Part shown: piece by piece, positions 46,242 to 55,213 of the stretch | Layout of the letters: each line of letters begins with the position of its first letter | Position numbering within the stretch: the stretch's first letter is position 1 | NCBI GenBank assembly: GCA_000504425.1 | Contig: KI632513.1 | Span: forward strand, 2,444,119 to 2,508,118 | DNA: 64,000 nt | Direction: 5' to 3' | From: Rhodopseudomonas palustris JSC-3b | GTDB taxonomy: Bacteria; Pseudomonadota; Alphaproteobacteria; Rhizobiales; Xanthobacteraceae | Translations under genes and position numbers: made by a program | Notes under the pieces: generated by a model | The model's input: the letters and a program-made list of their open reading frames with translations, nothing else | What the model was told of the DNA's origin: nothing | Databases searched by the model: none

Positions 46242-47132
46242 CTAAGGCGCACTCCGGTGATTCGTCACCAAGCAGGGCGACACTGTGTTAGTTTGGTGGC
46301 GTTTGCCGTCTGATGATGGCGCGATGGTGGCGCCGCGCAGCGGCGGCGGTGGATCCGCGATAAACGAATCAGCTGCACCCGAATAGAATCGCAGCACCGT
46401 CCAATCAGACGACAGCGTGACCCAGTTACTCATCCCGGCCCCAGGGTTATTACTAAAGCCCGCGACATAATCGGCGCGCGCATCGCGCCACCAGTCGGCG
46501 CCGACATTGGCAACCAGCGCCGGCTCGGCGTCCGCGGCCTTGATCTCCATCTGCACATAGACCGCGTTGACGCTGCCCGGCGCGAATGTGCCGCGGTCAT
46601 TCAGCCAGAAATGGCTGTTGTAGCCGCGCGGCGGCGCACCGATCGCCGCCGCACCGTCGGCGGTCCGCTCGACCGGCATCTCGATCGCGCGGTTGCCGGC
46701 AAAGTCGGAGACGAAATGGCCGCCAGCGATGGCATCATCGGCCTGGCTTTGCACCAGCACCCATTGCTGGGTCGTGCTCAGCCGCACATAGGTGCTGAAA
46801 TTGGCGATCATGATACGCGCCTGCGGACTCGGCTCCGCCTTCGCGCCATACAGCCGATAGACCTGCCCCCAGCCGGTGACCGCGCTGAACTCGGGCGGCG
46901 GCGCGGCATTGCCGTCCGGCCGATAGGCGCCGCTGCACCACTGAAACGCACGCGGCACGCCGGCCGGGTAGCCCTCGCTATATCCGGGCGTGTTTTGAAT
47001 GAGGGCATCCTGCAGCGCCGCCATCGAGACGGTCGAGTTGGCGGACGACAGCGCCTGCCTGACGACGCCGACCCCGCTGAGCAATGTGCCCACCAGCAGC
47101 AATCCGATCGACAGATATATCCAGGGCGGCAT
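46242..47132 (-). CDS. Membrane-anchored paralogue C of the unrecognised domain
   Basis: 296 residues from ATG 47132. Residues 4-25 form one hydrophobic helix (WIYLSIGLLLVGTLLSGVGV), a signal anchor. From about 40 the domain shared with paralogues A and B follows: LIQNTPGYSEGYPAGVP, AVTGWGQVY, QWVLVQSQ, AGGHFVSDFAGN, RGYNSHFWL, PGSVNAVYVQMEIKA, VGADWW, GFSNNPGAGMSNWVTL. The orientation puts the domain in the periplasm. The tail after PPPPL is short and non-conserved. It lies 55 bp after the glycosyltransferase gene. Confidence 0.75.
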   Translation of the reverse strand: MPPWIYLSIGLLLVGTLLSGVGVVRQALSSANSTVSMAALQDALIQNTPGYSEGYPAGVPRAFQWCSGAYRPDGNAAPPPEFSAVTGWGQVYRLYGAKAEPSPQARIMIANFSTYVRLSTTQQWVLVQSQADDAIAGGHFVSDFAGNRAIEMPVERTADGAAAIGAPPRGYNSHFWLNDRGTFAPGSVNAVYVQMEIKAADAEPALVANVGADWWRDARADYVAGFSNNPGAGMSNWVTLSSDWTVLRFYSGAADSFIADPPPPLRGATIAPSSDGKRHQTNTVSPCLVTNHRSAP

Positions 47133-47187
47133 CAGCTCATGGTCCCTTGCTCGGCGCAGCGGCGAAGCCGCCTTGGCCGGTGATGGC

Positions 47188-48228
47188 TCAGGCCGACCGC
47201 GCCTCAACGGCGTGTTTCAGCCGGTGCAATTGATCGATCACGCGCCGCGGCAACAGCAACAGCGCCAGCCGCGCCACCGAAGCCGGATCGCCATGACGCA
47301 GATGCCCGCGGAAACGCCACGCCGCGTTCAGCAGATCACCGACACCGCAGCCATTGCGGCGATGATCGGACAGCACCACCATGCCGCGCCGGGCAAAGCA
47401 TCGCAGCGCATTGGCCCTGACCTGCTCCACTTTGGCCTGATCCGGGACGCGCTGCTCGGCGACCGTGGCGATCAGTTCCGCGACCTTCCAGCCATCGTCG
47501 AGCAGCTGATCGAGGCTGAGCCGCCCGGTCTCGGAGTCATTGTGGTGGGTGAAGCTCGCGCAGGTTTCATTGACAAAACCCGCCTGCCCGAACAGCAGCA
47601 GCGGCGCCCAGGCCGCGACATCGGCGGTGTGCGGAAAATTCTGCGGAATGCCGCCATGCTCGCGCAGCATCGCCGTTCGCATCACCACGCTGCACATCGT
47701 CACCGTGATGTGCCCGCGCAGAAACTCCATCAGCACATCGATGCCATCATGCACGCCGGTGGCGAGCACACGGCTGGCCTGCGCTGGCACGGTGATGTCG
47801 AACTCCTTCAGCTCGACGTCGCTGAGCGCCACCACCACCTGCAAATTCGGGTGCTGGTTGATCACCGCCACGCAGCGCTCCAGGAATTTTGGCGCGATCA
47901 CGTCGTCATCGGGCAGGATCACGATGTATTCGCCGCGCGCGTGCTCGACGCAGGAATTCCAGTTCGGCAGCAGCCCGATATTGGTTTCGTGCCGCACCAC
48001 CCGCAGCCGCTGGTCGTCGATGCCGGCCAGCATCTGCTCGGTATCGTCATCAGAGGCATTGTCACAGACCAGCAGCTCAAATCGCGGATAGGTCTGGGCC
48101 AGCACCCGATCGATACAGTCGCGCAGCAGCGATGCCCTGTTGAAGGTCGGGATCGCAATCGTCACCAGCGGCCCGACCTGCTGATCGACCGGCGTGATCC
48201 GGCTCGGGCTCTCTCTGAGTTGCAGCAT
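47188..48228 (-). CDS. Glycosyltransferase family 2
   Basis: 346 residues with the GT-A core: TIAIPTFNRASLLRDCIDRV (nucleotide-binding start), CDNASDDDT, and the DxD motif in YIVILPDDDVI. It is an inverting enzyme, usually cytoplasmic or membrane-associated, that adds one sugar to a lipid-linked chain. It is followed by paralogue C and preceded by the Wzz-like gene in the same direction, so the three may form an operon. Confidence 0.9.
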   Translation of the reverse strand: MLQLRESPSRITPVDQQVGPLVTIAIPTFNRASLLRDCIDRVLAQTYPRFELLVCDNASDDDTEQMLAGIDDQRLRVVRHETNIGLLPNWNSCVEHARGEYIVILPDDDVIAPKFLERCVAVINQHPNLQVVVALSDVELKEFDITVPAQASRVLATGVHDGIDVLMEFLRGHITVTMCSVVMRTAMLREHGGIPQNFPHTADVAAWAPLLLFGQAGFVNETCASFTHHNDSETGRLSLDQLLDDGWKVAELIATVAEQRVPDQAKVEQVRANALRCFARRGMVVLSDHRRNGCGVGDLLNAAWRFRGHLRHGDPASVARLALLLLPRRVIDQLHRLKHAVEARSA

Positions 48229-48280
48229 TACGACCTCACTTCATTGATCTGTTCGCCAGTCGAGCGGCATCGCCGCTCGG

Positions 48281-49699
48281 CTACTCACCGGCCTGCAGCT
48301 TGCGCACCGTGCCGGTGCCGCGGTTCGGCTGTGGGAATGCCAATTGGCTGTCGAGCTCGAGCTGGTGGCGGATCGCCGTCAATTCCAACATCAACGCGAT
48401 GCCGATGCCGAACAGCAGCCCGCCGGTCAGCGCCAGCAGCGCCAATTGCATCGGCCGCGGGAAGATCGGCTCCGCCATCCGTTCGGCGACCTGCACGACA
48501 CGCACGCTCGACAGCTGGGTCTTCTTGGCGATGTCGGCGTTGATCTGCTCCTCGATCATGCGCGTGGCATAGTGATCGGCGGCCGAGGACGCGCGGGTCA
48601 GCATGCGCTTGAGGCGATCATATTCCGCTTCCTTGGACGACAGCGCCGCCAGCTCGGCATTGACTTGTTCGATCTGGCTGCCGAGCGCCTTCTCCAATTG
48701 CAGCGAGCCGTTCAGATCGGAATTGATCTTGAGCAGCGAGCTCATCGCATCCTGATAGACCTTGACCAGCAGCAGCGGCGGCGCTTCCTCGAACTTCTGG
48801 ATATTGCCGACATCGTTCGAGCCGTTGCGGCTCTCAACGCCGCCCAGCGTGGCAACGATGCCCGTGACCGTGCGCGACTGCGTGACCGGCCGCAGCACCA
48901 GCAATTGATCGATGATCGCCTGTTTCTGGCCGCGGCGTTCCTCGATCAAGCCCCGGGTCGTTGCTACTTGTGCGGTCAGCTCATTGGCGCGCTTCAGCAG
49001 CAATTGCCGCTGATCGGAGACCGAATAGATCGCGGCGCCGACGGAAAAGCCTTCGAGCTCGGTTGACGCCCGCTCGGCCTCGCGCTCCAGCCGCTTGGAC
49101 TGCTCCTGGAAGAACACGTCGGCGCCCGGCACCTGAATGAGATCGGCCTGGGTGGCAACCAGTCCATTGGCCAGCGCATTCAAGAATTCGGTGGCGATCA
49201 CCGGATCAGGATAGCGGAATGAAATGCGCAACAGGTCCGACTTGCCTTCCGCCTTGGTGGAAATCAGATCGCGCAGCGCCGAGATCGCTGCCTGATCGCT
49301 GGCCTCCTTCTGGTCCGTCGCATCATCCGCCGTGCGGATCGCGCGCCACTTCAGCTTGGCGATCCAGGGGGCATCCTTCTCGTTGAACAGCCGATCAAAG
49401 CCGACCGAAGTCGCGGCCAGCCGGATGACGTGATCGGTGGTGACGATGCGCGCCAGCGAGTCGATGCGGCTGACGAGGTCAACGCCCTCGCCGAGCGGAC
49501 TGCCGGCCGAGCCGATCGAGCGATCCTTGATGCCCTGACCGACCCGCAGCAGCGTATAGGGTTCGTAGCGCTCGCCGACCGAGGCATAGACGAGCAATGC
49601 GACCGCAGCCGCAGCCGCGACGCCGGCCAACACGGTCTTCTTACGCCCCAACAGGATCGGCAGGATGTTCGAGATGATCAGTTGATATTCCTGCTTCAT
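48281..49699 (-). CDS. Wzz/GumC-like polysaccharide co-polymerase
   Basis: 472 residues from ATG 49699 (GGAGG 9 nt upstream). A transmembrane helix lies near 20-42 (TVLAGVAAAAAVALLVYASV) and a second near 428-450 (LALLALTGGLLFGIGIALML). Between them is a long periplasmic region with coiled coils (QSKRLEREAERASTELEGF). The C-terminus is short, with no tyrosine-kinase domain, so chain length control would need a separate kinase or none. It lies 52 bp before the GT2 gene. Confidence 0.88.
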   Translation of the reverse strand: MKQEYQLIISNILPILLGRKKTVLAGVAAAAAVALLVYASVGERYEPYTLLRVGQGIKDRSIGSAGSPLGEGVDLVSRIDSLARIVTTDHVIRLAATSVGFDRLFNEKDAPWIAKLKWRAIRTADDATDQKEASDQAAISALRDLISTKAEGKSDLLRISFRYPDPVIATEFLNALANGLVATQADLIQVPGADVFFQEQSKRLEREAERASTELEGFSVGAAIYSVSDQRQLLLKRANELTAQVATTRGLIEERRGQKQAIIDQLLVLRPVTQSRTVTGIVATLGGVESRNGSNDVGNIQKFEEAPPLLLVKVYQDAMSSLLKINSDLNGSLQLEKALGSQIEQVNAELAALSSKEAEYDRLKRMLTRASSAADHYATRMIEEQINADIAKKTQLSSVRVVQVAERMAEPIFPRPMQLALLALTGGLLFGIGIALMLELTAIRHQLELDSQLAFPQPNRGTGTVRKLQAGE

Positions 49700-49829
49700 C
49701 CTCACGTGCCTCCAAATCCCGTTACCGAACCAGGCCGCAGATCTCCGATTCAAGCGCACAAGAAGCAGAGACGCTCTTTCGCTCGCAGCCTTATTGCTGC
49801 GCACAGTGCGGGAAGATCGCCGCACCAAG

Positions 49830-49843
49830 TTGACGGTTCTCAA
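49830..49843. promoter_or_regulatory. Near-match to TTGAC-N4-GTCAA
   Basis: TTGACGGTTCTCAA, one mismatch, in the divergent Wzz/rfbF region and 98 bp from the exact copy at 49942. Confidence 0.35.
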
Positions 49844-49941
49844 GTCGCGGATCGCGTCCGATTGTCGCCTTTCGGCTGCCCGTACAGGCACGCCATGCTG
49901 CGCCGCTTCATAGCTTCGCCGGATTGTTTCAACGATCAAAG

Positions 49942-49955
49942 TTGACAGCCGTCAA
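49942..49955. promoter_or_regulatory. TTGAC-N4-GTCAA palindrome, exact copy 2
   Basis: TTGACAGCCGTCAA, 97 bp upstream of rfbF in the 353-bp divergent region between the Wzz-like gene and rfbF. Confidence 0.55.
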
Positions 49956-50052
49956 ATTGGCGGCCGCACGCTCGCTTACTTCTCGCAAGCATCAAACTGC
50001 CGTTCGCGCTGTTGCTGGCCGTGGACGTGCATCACAACGCGGGAGACGAAGC

Positions 50053-50886
50053 ATGAAGGTGGTGATCCTTGCGGGGGGCTACGGCACGCGGCTCAGCGAA
50101 CACACCACGGTGGTGCCGAAACCGCTGGTGGAAATCGGCGGCCGGCCGATCCTGTGGCACATCATGCGCATCTATTCGCATTATGGCTTGAACGACTTCG
50201 TGATCTGCTGCGGCTACAAGGGCGACATCATCAAGGACTACTTCTTGAATTATCGTCCGCACCAGGCCGACTTCACCATCGATCTGCAGAATAATCGCAT
50301 GGAGCTGCACCGCAACTCCACTGAACCGTGGAAGGTGACGCTGGTCGATACCGGCGAAAAGAGCATGACCGGCGGCCGCTTGAAGCGGGTGCGTGATTTT
50401 CTCGGCAATTCCACCTTCTGCATGACTTATGGCGATGGCGTCGGCGACGTCAACATCCGCGAGCTGATCAATTTCCATCATCAGCAGGGCGCGCTTGCCA
50501 CGGTCACTGCCGTGCAGCAGCCCGGGCGGTTCGGCGCCATCAACTTGTCATCCGATCGGCCGCGCGCCGCGCATTTCCGCGAGAAGGATGCGCGCGACGG
50601 CCAAGTGATCAATGGCGGCTTCTTCGTCATTGAGCCCGAAGCGCTCGACATGATCGATGGCGATGCCACCAGCTGGGAGGCCGAGCCGCTGGCGCGGCTG
50701 ATCGATCAGGATCAGCTCGCGGTCTATCGGCACCACGGCTACTGGCAGAACATGGATACGCTGCGCGACAAGGCCGTGTTGCAGGAACAATGGGACAGCG
50801 GCAATCCGCCCTGGCGCGTCTGGGACCGGCCTGCGCCGGCGCCGCAGAAAAGCAAGCCCGCCCTCGTCACTTCGCCGATTTCGTGA
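50053..50886 (+). CDS. rfbF: Glucose-1-phosphate cytidylyltransferase
   Basis: 277 residues from ATG 50053 (GGGAG upstream). Signature: MKVVILAGGYGTRLSEHT (nucleotide binding), VPKPLVEIGGRPILWHIM, YGDGVGDVNI and NGGFFVIEPE. It makes CDP-glucose from CTP and glucose-1-phosphate, the entry point to CDP-deoxyhexoses. The next gene encodes an NAD-dependent epimerase/dehydratase; a 3,5-epimerase-like enzyme and a C-methyltransferase lie 8 kb away. Confidence 0.94.
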   Translation: MKVVILAGGYGTRLSEHTTVVPKPLVEIGGRPILWHIMRIYSHYGLNDFVICCGYKGDIIKDYFLNYRPHQADFTIDLQNNRMELHRNSTEPWKVTLVDTGEKSMTGGRLKRVRDFLGNSTFCMTYGDGVGDVNIRELINFHHQQGALATVTAVQQPGRFGAINLSSDRPRAAHFREKDARDGQVINGGFFVIEPEALDMIDGDATSWEAEPLARLIDQDQLAVYRHHGYWQNMDTLRDKAVLQEQWDSGNPPWRVWDRPAPAPQKSKPALVTSPIS

Positions 50887-50895
50887 GGACCAACC

Positions 50896-52002
50896 ATGCG
50901 CATTCTCTATACTGGAGCAGATGGCTATATCGGCGCCGTGCTGGGACCGAAGCTGCTTGGCTGTGGCCATGCCGCCACCGGCATCGACACCGGATTGTAT
51001 CGCCGCGGCTGGCTGTTTGACGACCGCCGTACCCGGCCGATGGTGATCACCCGCGACATCCGCCAGATCAAGCAATCCGACCTCGTTGGCTTCGACGCGG
51101 TGGTGCATCTCGCCGAATTGTCCAACGACCCGCTCGGCGAGAACGATCCGGAGATCACGATGGAGATCAACCATCGCGGCTCGGTCGAGTTCGCCAAAAA
51201 GTGCCGGGCAGCTGGCGTGTCGCGCTTCATCTATGCGTCGTCCTGCAGCATTTATGGCGCCGCAGGCTCCGAGATGAAGACCGAGACCTCGGCTTTCAAT
51301 CCGCAGACAGCCTATGCCCGCTGCAAAGTGCTGGTCGAACGCGATCTCACCGCCATGATCGATAGCCGGTTCACGCCGGTGTTCCTGCGCAACGCCACCG
51401 CATTCGGCGCCTCGCCGCGGCAACGCTTCGATCTGGTGCTGAACAATCTGGCGGGCGTCGCCTATACCACAAAGCAGATTCGCGTGATGAGCGACGGCAC
51501 CCCCTGCCGGCCGCTGGTCCATATCGACGACATCTGCCAGGCGATCCTGTGCGCACTGGAAGCACCGCGCGAGGCAGTGTGCGGTGAAGCGTTTAATGTC
51601 GGTGACGATGCGCAGAACTACATCGTGCGCGAGATCGCCGAGGTGGTGAACCGCACCTTCCCGGGCTGCGAAATTACTTATGGCAGCAGCGGCGGCGACA
51701 ATCGCAGCTATCGCGTGTCGTTCGAGAAGATCCGCCAGCATATGCCGGGCTTCATGTGCCAGTGGAGCGCCGAGCGCGGCGCGCAGCAATTGAAGACGGT
51801 GTTCGATCGCATTCAGCTCGATGACGCGATGTTCAATGCCGCTCCGTTTACGCGCCTCTCTGAACTGCGTCACTTGCGGGATACTCAACAGCTCGATCCG
51901 CAGCTGCTGTGGACACCGATCGACGACATGGTTCCTCTGCTGACGCCGGCGACATTGCCTCGTGCCACAATTTTCAACGGCGCACCTGTCACGGCGCATT
52001 AA
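50896..52002 (+). CDS. NAD-dependent nucleotide-sugar epimerase/dehydratase
   Basis: 368 residues, extended SDR family: ILYTGADGYIGAVLG (cofactor, GxxGYIG), SSCSIYG, and YARCK as the active-site Tyr-x3-Lys. It starts 9 bp after rfbF, so the two are one unit. It may act on CDP-linked sugar as dehydratase or epimerase/reductase, but its motifs are not those of a typical CDP-glucose 4,6-dehydratase, and no such gene is seen in the window. Confidence 0.88.
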   Translation: MRILYTGADGYIGAVLGPKLLGCGHAATGIDTGLYRRGWLFDDRRTRPMVITRDIRQIKQSDLVGFDAVVHLAELSNDPLGENDPEITMEINHRGSVEFAKKCRAAGVSRFIYASSCSIYGAAGSEMKTETSAFNPQTAYARCKVLVERDLTAMIDSRFTPVFLRNATAFGASPRQRFDLVLNNLAGVAYTTKQIRVMSDGTPCRPLVHIDDICQAILCALEAPREAVCGEAFNVGDDAQNYIVREIAEVVNRTFPGCEITYGSSGGDNRSYRVSFEKIRQHMPGFMCQWSAERGAQQLKTVFDRIQLDDAMFNAAPFTRLSELRHLRDTQQLDPQLLWTPIDDMVPLLTPATLPRATIFNGAPVTAH

Positions 52003-52030
52003 TCGGCACGCAGCCGCATCTCTCAACAAG

Positions 52031-52066
52031 GCCACCGGAGCAGCTATGCAGTTCCGGTGGCTTTGA
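52031..52066 (+). terminator. Terminator after the epimerase gene
   Basis: GCCACCGGA (52031-52039) and TCCGGTGGC (52053-52061) form a 9-bp stem followed by TTTGACTTT. Confidence 0.75.
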
Positions 52067-52558
52067 CTTTCGTATTCCACGCCCGCTGTTCCGTAGAACC
52101 ACGAGCAACGCAACACGCATCGCGTGCACGACCAACTTCACACCCTATTACAGACGTCCCACCCGTGCCTTCGAGCGCTAAGGCGACCCGCAGGCGCTTG
52201 CTGCCACGCTCCGCCGTTCGCCAGTCGCACAATCTCACTTTTGAGTCATCGTGATAAATCGCCCAGCACATCGATCCATGCATAGCTTACAACGATTAGT
52301 ATCCGTTGTTACGTTCTGTTGCGGCTTCGTGATTAACTCTCGTTTAAGAGCTTACGCTCCGCGAGCGATTTAAGCAGCGCAGTTGCGTCCTATGTCTTGC
52401 AACCTTTCGCCAAATGCGACTAGAATTTTGTGTTGCTTCTAAAGGACAGAGGCGACCATTTTCAGCGACGATATTTTTTCCCGCGTCGTGAACCAGGAAC
52501 TTAGAGAGGGGTTACTTCAACTCGGTTCATTGGGGGGCTAACTCTTGAGGGTCGTATC
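52067..52558. other. Intergenic region upstream of the LuxR-type regulator
   Basis: 492 bp of lower GC content than its surroundings, especially 52280-52500, probably holding the regulator's promoter. No recognised gene or known site. Confidence 0.4.
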
Positions 52559-53266
52559 GTGTCAGTGATCTTATTGATCGACGAACACGGCGTATATCGT
52601 AGTGGTCTCCGGGAGCTGATCGAGACAAAAATAGAAAGCGCGACAGTCTTTGAAGCTTCGGAGGCGGAGCGGTTCGCCACCAATCATTGTTATGATCTCA
52701 TTCTTGTCGATTCAGGCTGCCTTAATTTTCGTGTCCTGGAATTATTGAAAGAAGCACTCGCGCTGCGGCCTGAGACTCGCTTCGCTGTAATGTCGGCGTC
52801 AAATACGCGCTCCGACGTTCTGTCTTGTTTATCTGCTGGTTTTCACGGCTTCGTTCACAAGCTGCAATCCGATGACGAATTGCTGACCGCGATCACCGAT
52901 CTACTGTCAGGCCGCATCTATGTGCCGCGCTGGCTGGCCGATGGTCATGACAGCACATCGGATACGCCATCGGCGGTGAATATCGAGCTGGAGACGCTGC
53001 GACTAACGCGCCGCCAGAACGATATCCTTCCGCTGATCGCGCAAGGCATGTCGAACAAGGAAATCTCCCGGCATCTCAATATCGCCGAGGGCACCACCAA
53101 GATCCACACCGCGGCATTGCTGCGCGCGCTCGGCGCTCGAAATCGCACCGAAGCGGCGTTTATTGCGGCGAAACTGATCCGCTCGACCACGCAAACGTCT
53201 GCACGCTTCAAGAGCAAACGTTTTGTGATCAGGGGCATGAGCGGCGTGCGCGTGACCAGCCTGTAG
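52559..53266 (+). CDS. LuxR/NarL-type response regulator
   Basis: 235 residues from GTG 52559 (GAGGG 7 nt upstream). A receiver domain has the acidic pair D8-E9, phospho-acceptor D51 (LILVDSGC) and K101 (FVHKLQ). A C-terminal LuxR helix-turn-helix follows (LTRRQNDILPLIAQGMSNKE, then ISRHLNIAEGTTKIH). No sensor kinase is adjacent. The first ~250 bp have less GC-rich codon use than the neighbours. Probably regulates polysaccharide or surface genes, judging from position only. Confidence 0.9.
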   Translation: MSVILLIDEHGVYRSGLRELIETKIESATVFEASEAERFATNHCYDLILVDSGCLNFRVLELLKEALALRPETRFAVMSASNTRSDVLSCLSAGFHGFVHKLQSDDELLTAITDLLSGRIYVPRWLADGHDSTSDTPSAVNIELETLRLTRRQNDILPLIAQGMSNKEISRHLNIAEGTTKIHTAALLRALGARNRTEAAFIAAKLIRSTTQTSARFKSKRFVIRGMSGVRVTSL

Positions 53267-53304
53267 AGAGTCTGCGGCTCTGACGACCATCAGAACCGCA
53301 GCTC
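53266..53304 (+). terminator. Terminator of the LuxR gene
   Basis: GAGAG-TCTGCGGCTCTGA pairs with TCAGAACCGCAG-CTCTC. It begins at the stop codon and shares its core with the hairpin at 41.9 kb. Confidence 0.65.
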
Positions 53305-53496
53305 TCCCCCGCGCCTATCGTCCATCACTCATTTCCATCACTCATCTAAGACTTGGCGCTGAGACTTGGCGCTAAGACTTGTCGCTGAGATCTGGCGCGC
53401 CGGACATCACCCGAGCGCATCAGACGGCTTTACGCTGTCGCGTCACGTGGCCGCAGGCCGGCGCGCAATTCATTGGAAAGCTGGCAATCGGACAAG

Positions 53497-54798
53497 TCAG
53501 GCTTGGCCTTGGGCCGCCATGGTCGCCTTGGGCCAGCCCGCGAACAGCAGCACAAAGCGCCAGATCGCGATCGCTGAGAACGTCAGCAGGATCGCCGCGC
53601 CGGCGCCGAACAGCCCGCCCAGCGGCAACAGCGCCGCCTGCGCGGCCACCAGCGCGACCACCGCCGCGACATTGGTGACCGTCATGATGCCATCGCGCCG
53701 CGCAGTGAACAGCGCCATCGCGCCGAAATCGGCGAGATTGCGCGCCGCCATACCGGCCATGATCAGCCAGAACGCGCCGAGGTGATCGCCGACTGCCGGC
53801 TGTTTCAAGATCGGCAGGATCAACAGGAACGCCGCGCCGGCCGCGACGATGAAGGCGGCGGTCGCCAGCGCCGTGATCTTGAGAAAAGTGACGGTCTGCT
53901 CGCGATGGCTGGTTGCGCCGCCCTCATGATGCGCCTTGATCAGGCGCGGCCGCTGCACTTGCAGCGTGGTGATGCTGACCAGCGTGGTGACTGCATTCGC
54001 CACCGACCAATACAGGAAGTACACGCCGGTCAGTTCCAGGCCCAGGAACAGCGTCACCAGATAGCGATCGATGAACTGACTGCCGATGAAGGCCAGATCA
54101 CTGACATAGATGACGAACGACCGCTTGATGGTCAGGCGGATGAAGGCGGTATGGAACGGCATGGCGAAGGTCGCCCGCCACGGCCAGCCTCGGCTCGCCC
54201 AGACGAACAGCAGGAAAGACGCGATGCTGCCGGCCAGCCAGAAGCTGAGCAGCGCGGTCATGTTGCGCAGTTCGGGAACCGCGATCGCGAGCGGCACATA
54301 GACCAGGATCCAGGCCGCGCCGCGCAGAAACGTGCTGACATTGGCGATCACCGGCAGTTCCAGATTGGTGAACAGCTGGAACACATCGTTGCCGAGATGC
54401 TCAAACAGAATGATCAGCAACACCAAGATCAGCAGCGGCGATGCACCAAGCAGCGCCACCGCAAGCGCGGTGAGCACCAGCAGCACGGCGTAGACCGCGA
54501 CCACAAACAGCCAATAATGGCGCAGATGATTGACAAGCTGGTTGCGCGGCAGCGTCACCGCTTCGCGCATGATGACATGCACCAGCCCCATGCTGACCAC
54601 CACCGGCGTGATGGCGATCGCGCCAGCAAACAGGCCGTATAATCCCAGCGCCGCGAGATCGAGATAACGGCCGATGAAGATTGCCAAACCGAATTTGCAG
54701 CCGATGATCGCGGCGCGCATCGGAACAATCGTGGCGGAAACCAACAAAGCGCGCGATGGCGGCGAGTGGTGCCTGAGCTTGCGGATGGCTGCGATCAA
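53497..54798 (-). CDS. Wzx-like polysaccharide flippase, second copy
   Basis: 433 residues with about 12 membrane segments, MOP/PST-type (FGLAIFIGRYLDLAALGLYG at the start of the core). The start is TTG 54798 with GAGGA 7 nt upstream; no good ATG lies before the first helix. It is convergent with the LuxR gene and divergent from the Crp/Fnr regulator. It would export lipid-linked repeat units made by the surrounding transferases. Confidence 0.82.
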   Translation of the reverse strand: MIAAIRKLRHHSPPSRALLVSATIVPMRAAIIGCKFGLAIFIGRYLDLAALGLYGLFAGAIAITPVVVSMGLVHVIMREAVTLPRNQLVNHLRHYWLFVVAVYAVLLVLTALAVALLGASPLLILVLLIILFEHLGNDVFQLFTNLELPVIANVSTFLRGAAWILVYVPLAIAVPELRNMTALLSFWLAGSIASFLLFVWASRGWPWRATFAMPFHTAFIRLTIKRSFVIYVSDLAFIGSQFIDRYLVTLFLGLELTGVYFLYWSVANAVTTLVSITTLQVQRPRLIKAHHEGGATSHREQTVTFLKITALATAAFIVAAGAAFLLILPILKQPAVGDHLGAFWLIMAGMAARNLADFGAMALFTARRDGIMTVTNVAAVVALVAAQAALLPLGGLFGAGAAILLTFSAIAIWRFVLLFAGWPKATMAAQGQA

Positions 54799-55102
54799 CT
54801 CGTCATCCTCCGATCAGTCTCGCATCGGCTCGACTAACTCGCCGCTACTCACTTTAAACGGCGATGTTCACGGCCTGTAAACGCTTGCTGATCATACAAT
54901 GAAGCAAGGTGGTGACGAGTGCAAATCGCCTCTACAACCATTCCGCTCGCCACGGGCCGCTGCAGGGCACAATACCGTGTTCGCCAGCAGCGCTTTGCCT
55001 GCGAAACAAGCGGCAGCGCGCCTGATCGCAGCGCAGAATGCCGCGAAGCGATGCGAAACAGCCGCCAAACAGCGATGGGTACTAGTTTTCGCGCTACATG
55101 AA

Positions 55103-55120
55103 CTAGGCCGATTGGCCTAG
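55103..55120. promoter_or_regulatory. Perfect palindrome upstream of the Crp/Fnr gene
   Basis: CTAGGCC GATT GGCCTAG, 7-bp arms with 4-nt spacer, in the 415-bp gap between the flippase and the Crp/Fnr gene, 94 bp before its start. It could be an operator of the regulator gene; no known family matches. Confidence 0.4.
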
Positions 55121-55213
55121 GGGGAACATCCAGGCGCTTAGATCATGCGCGCAATTTTGAAAATCAGTTGAGTGTGTCAGCGTTGCCTCAGTCGAATGCT
55201 GAGGGCTGCGTTC

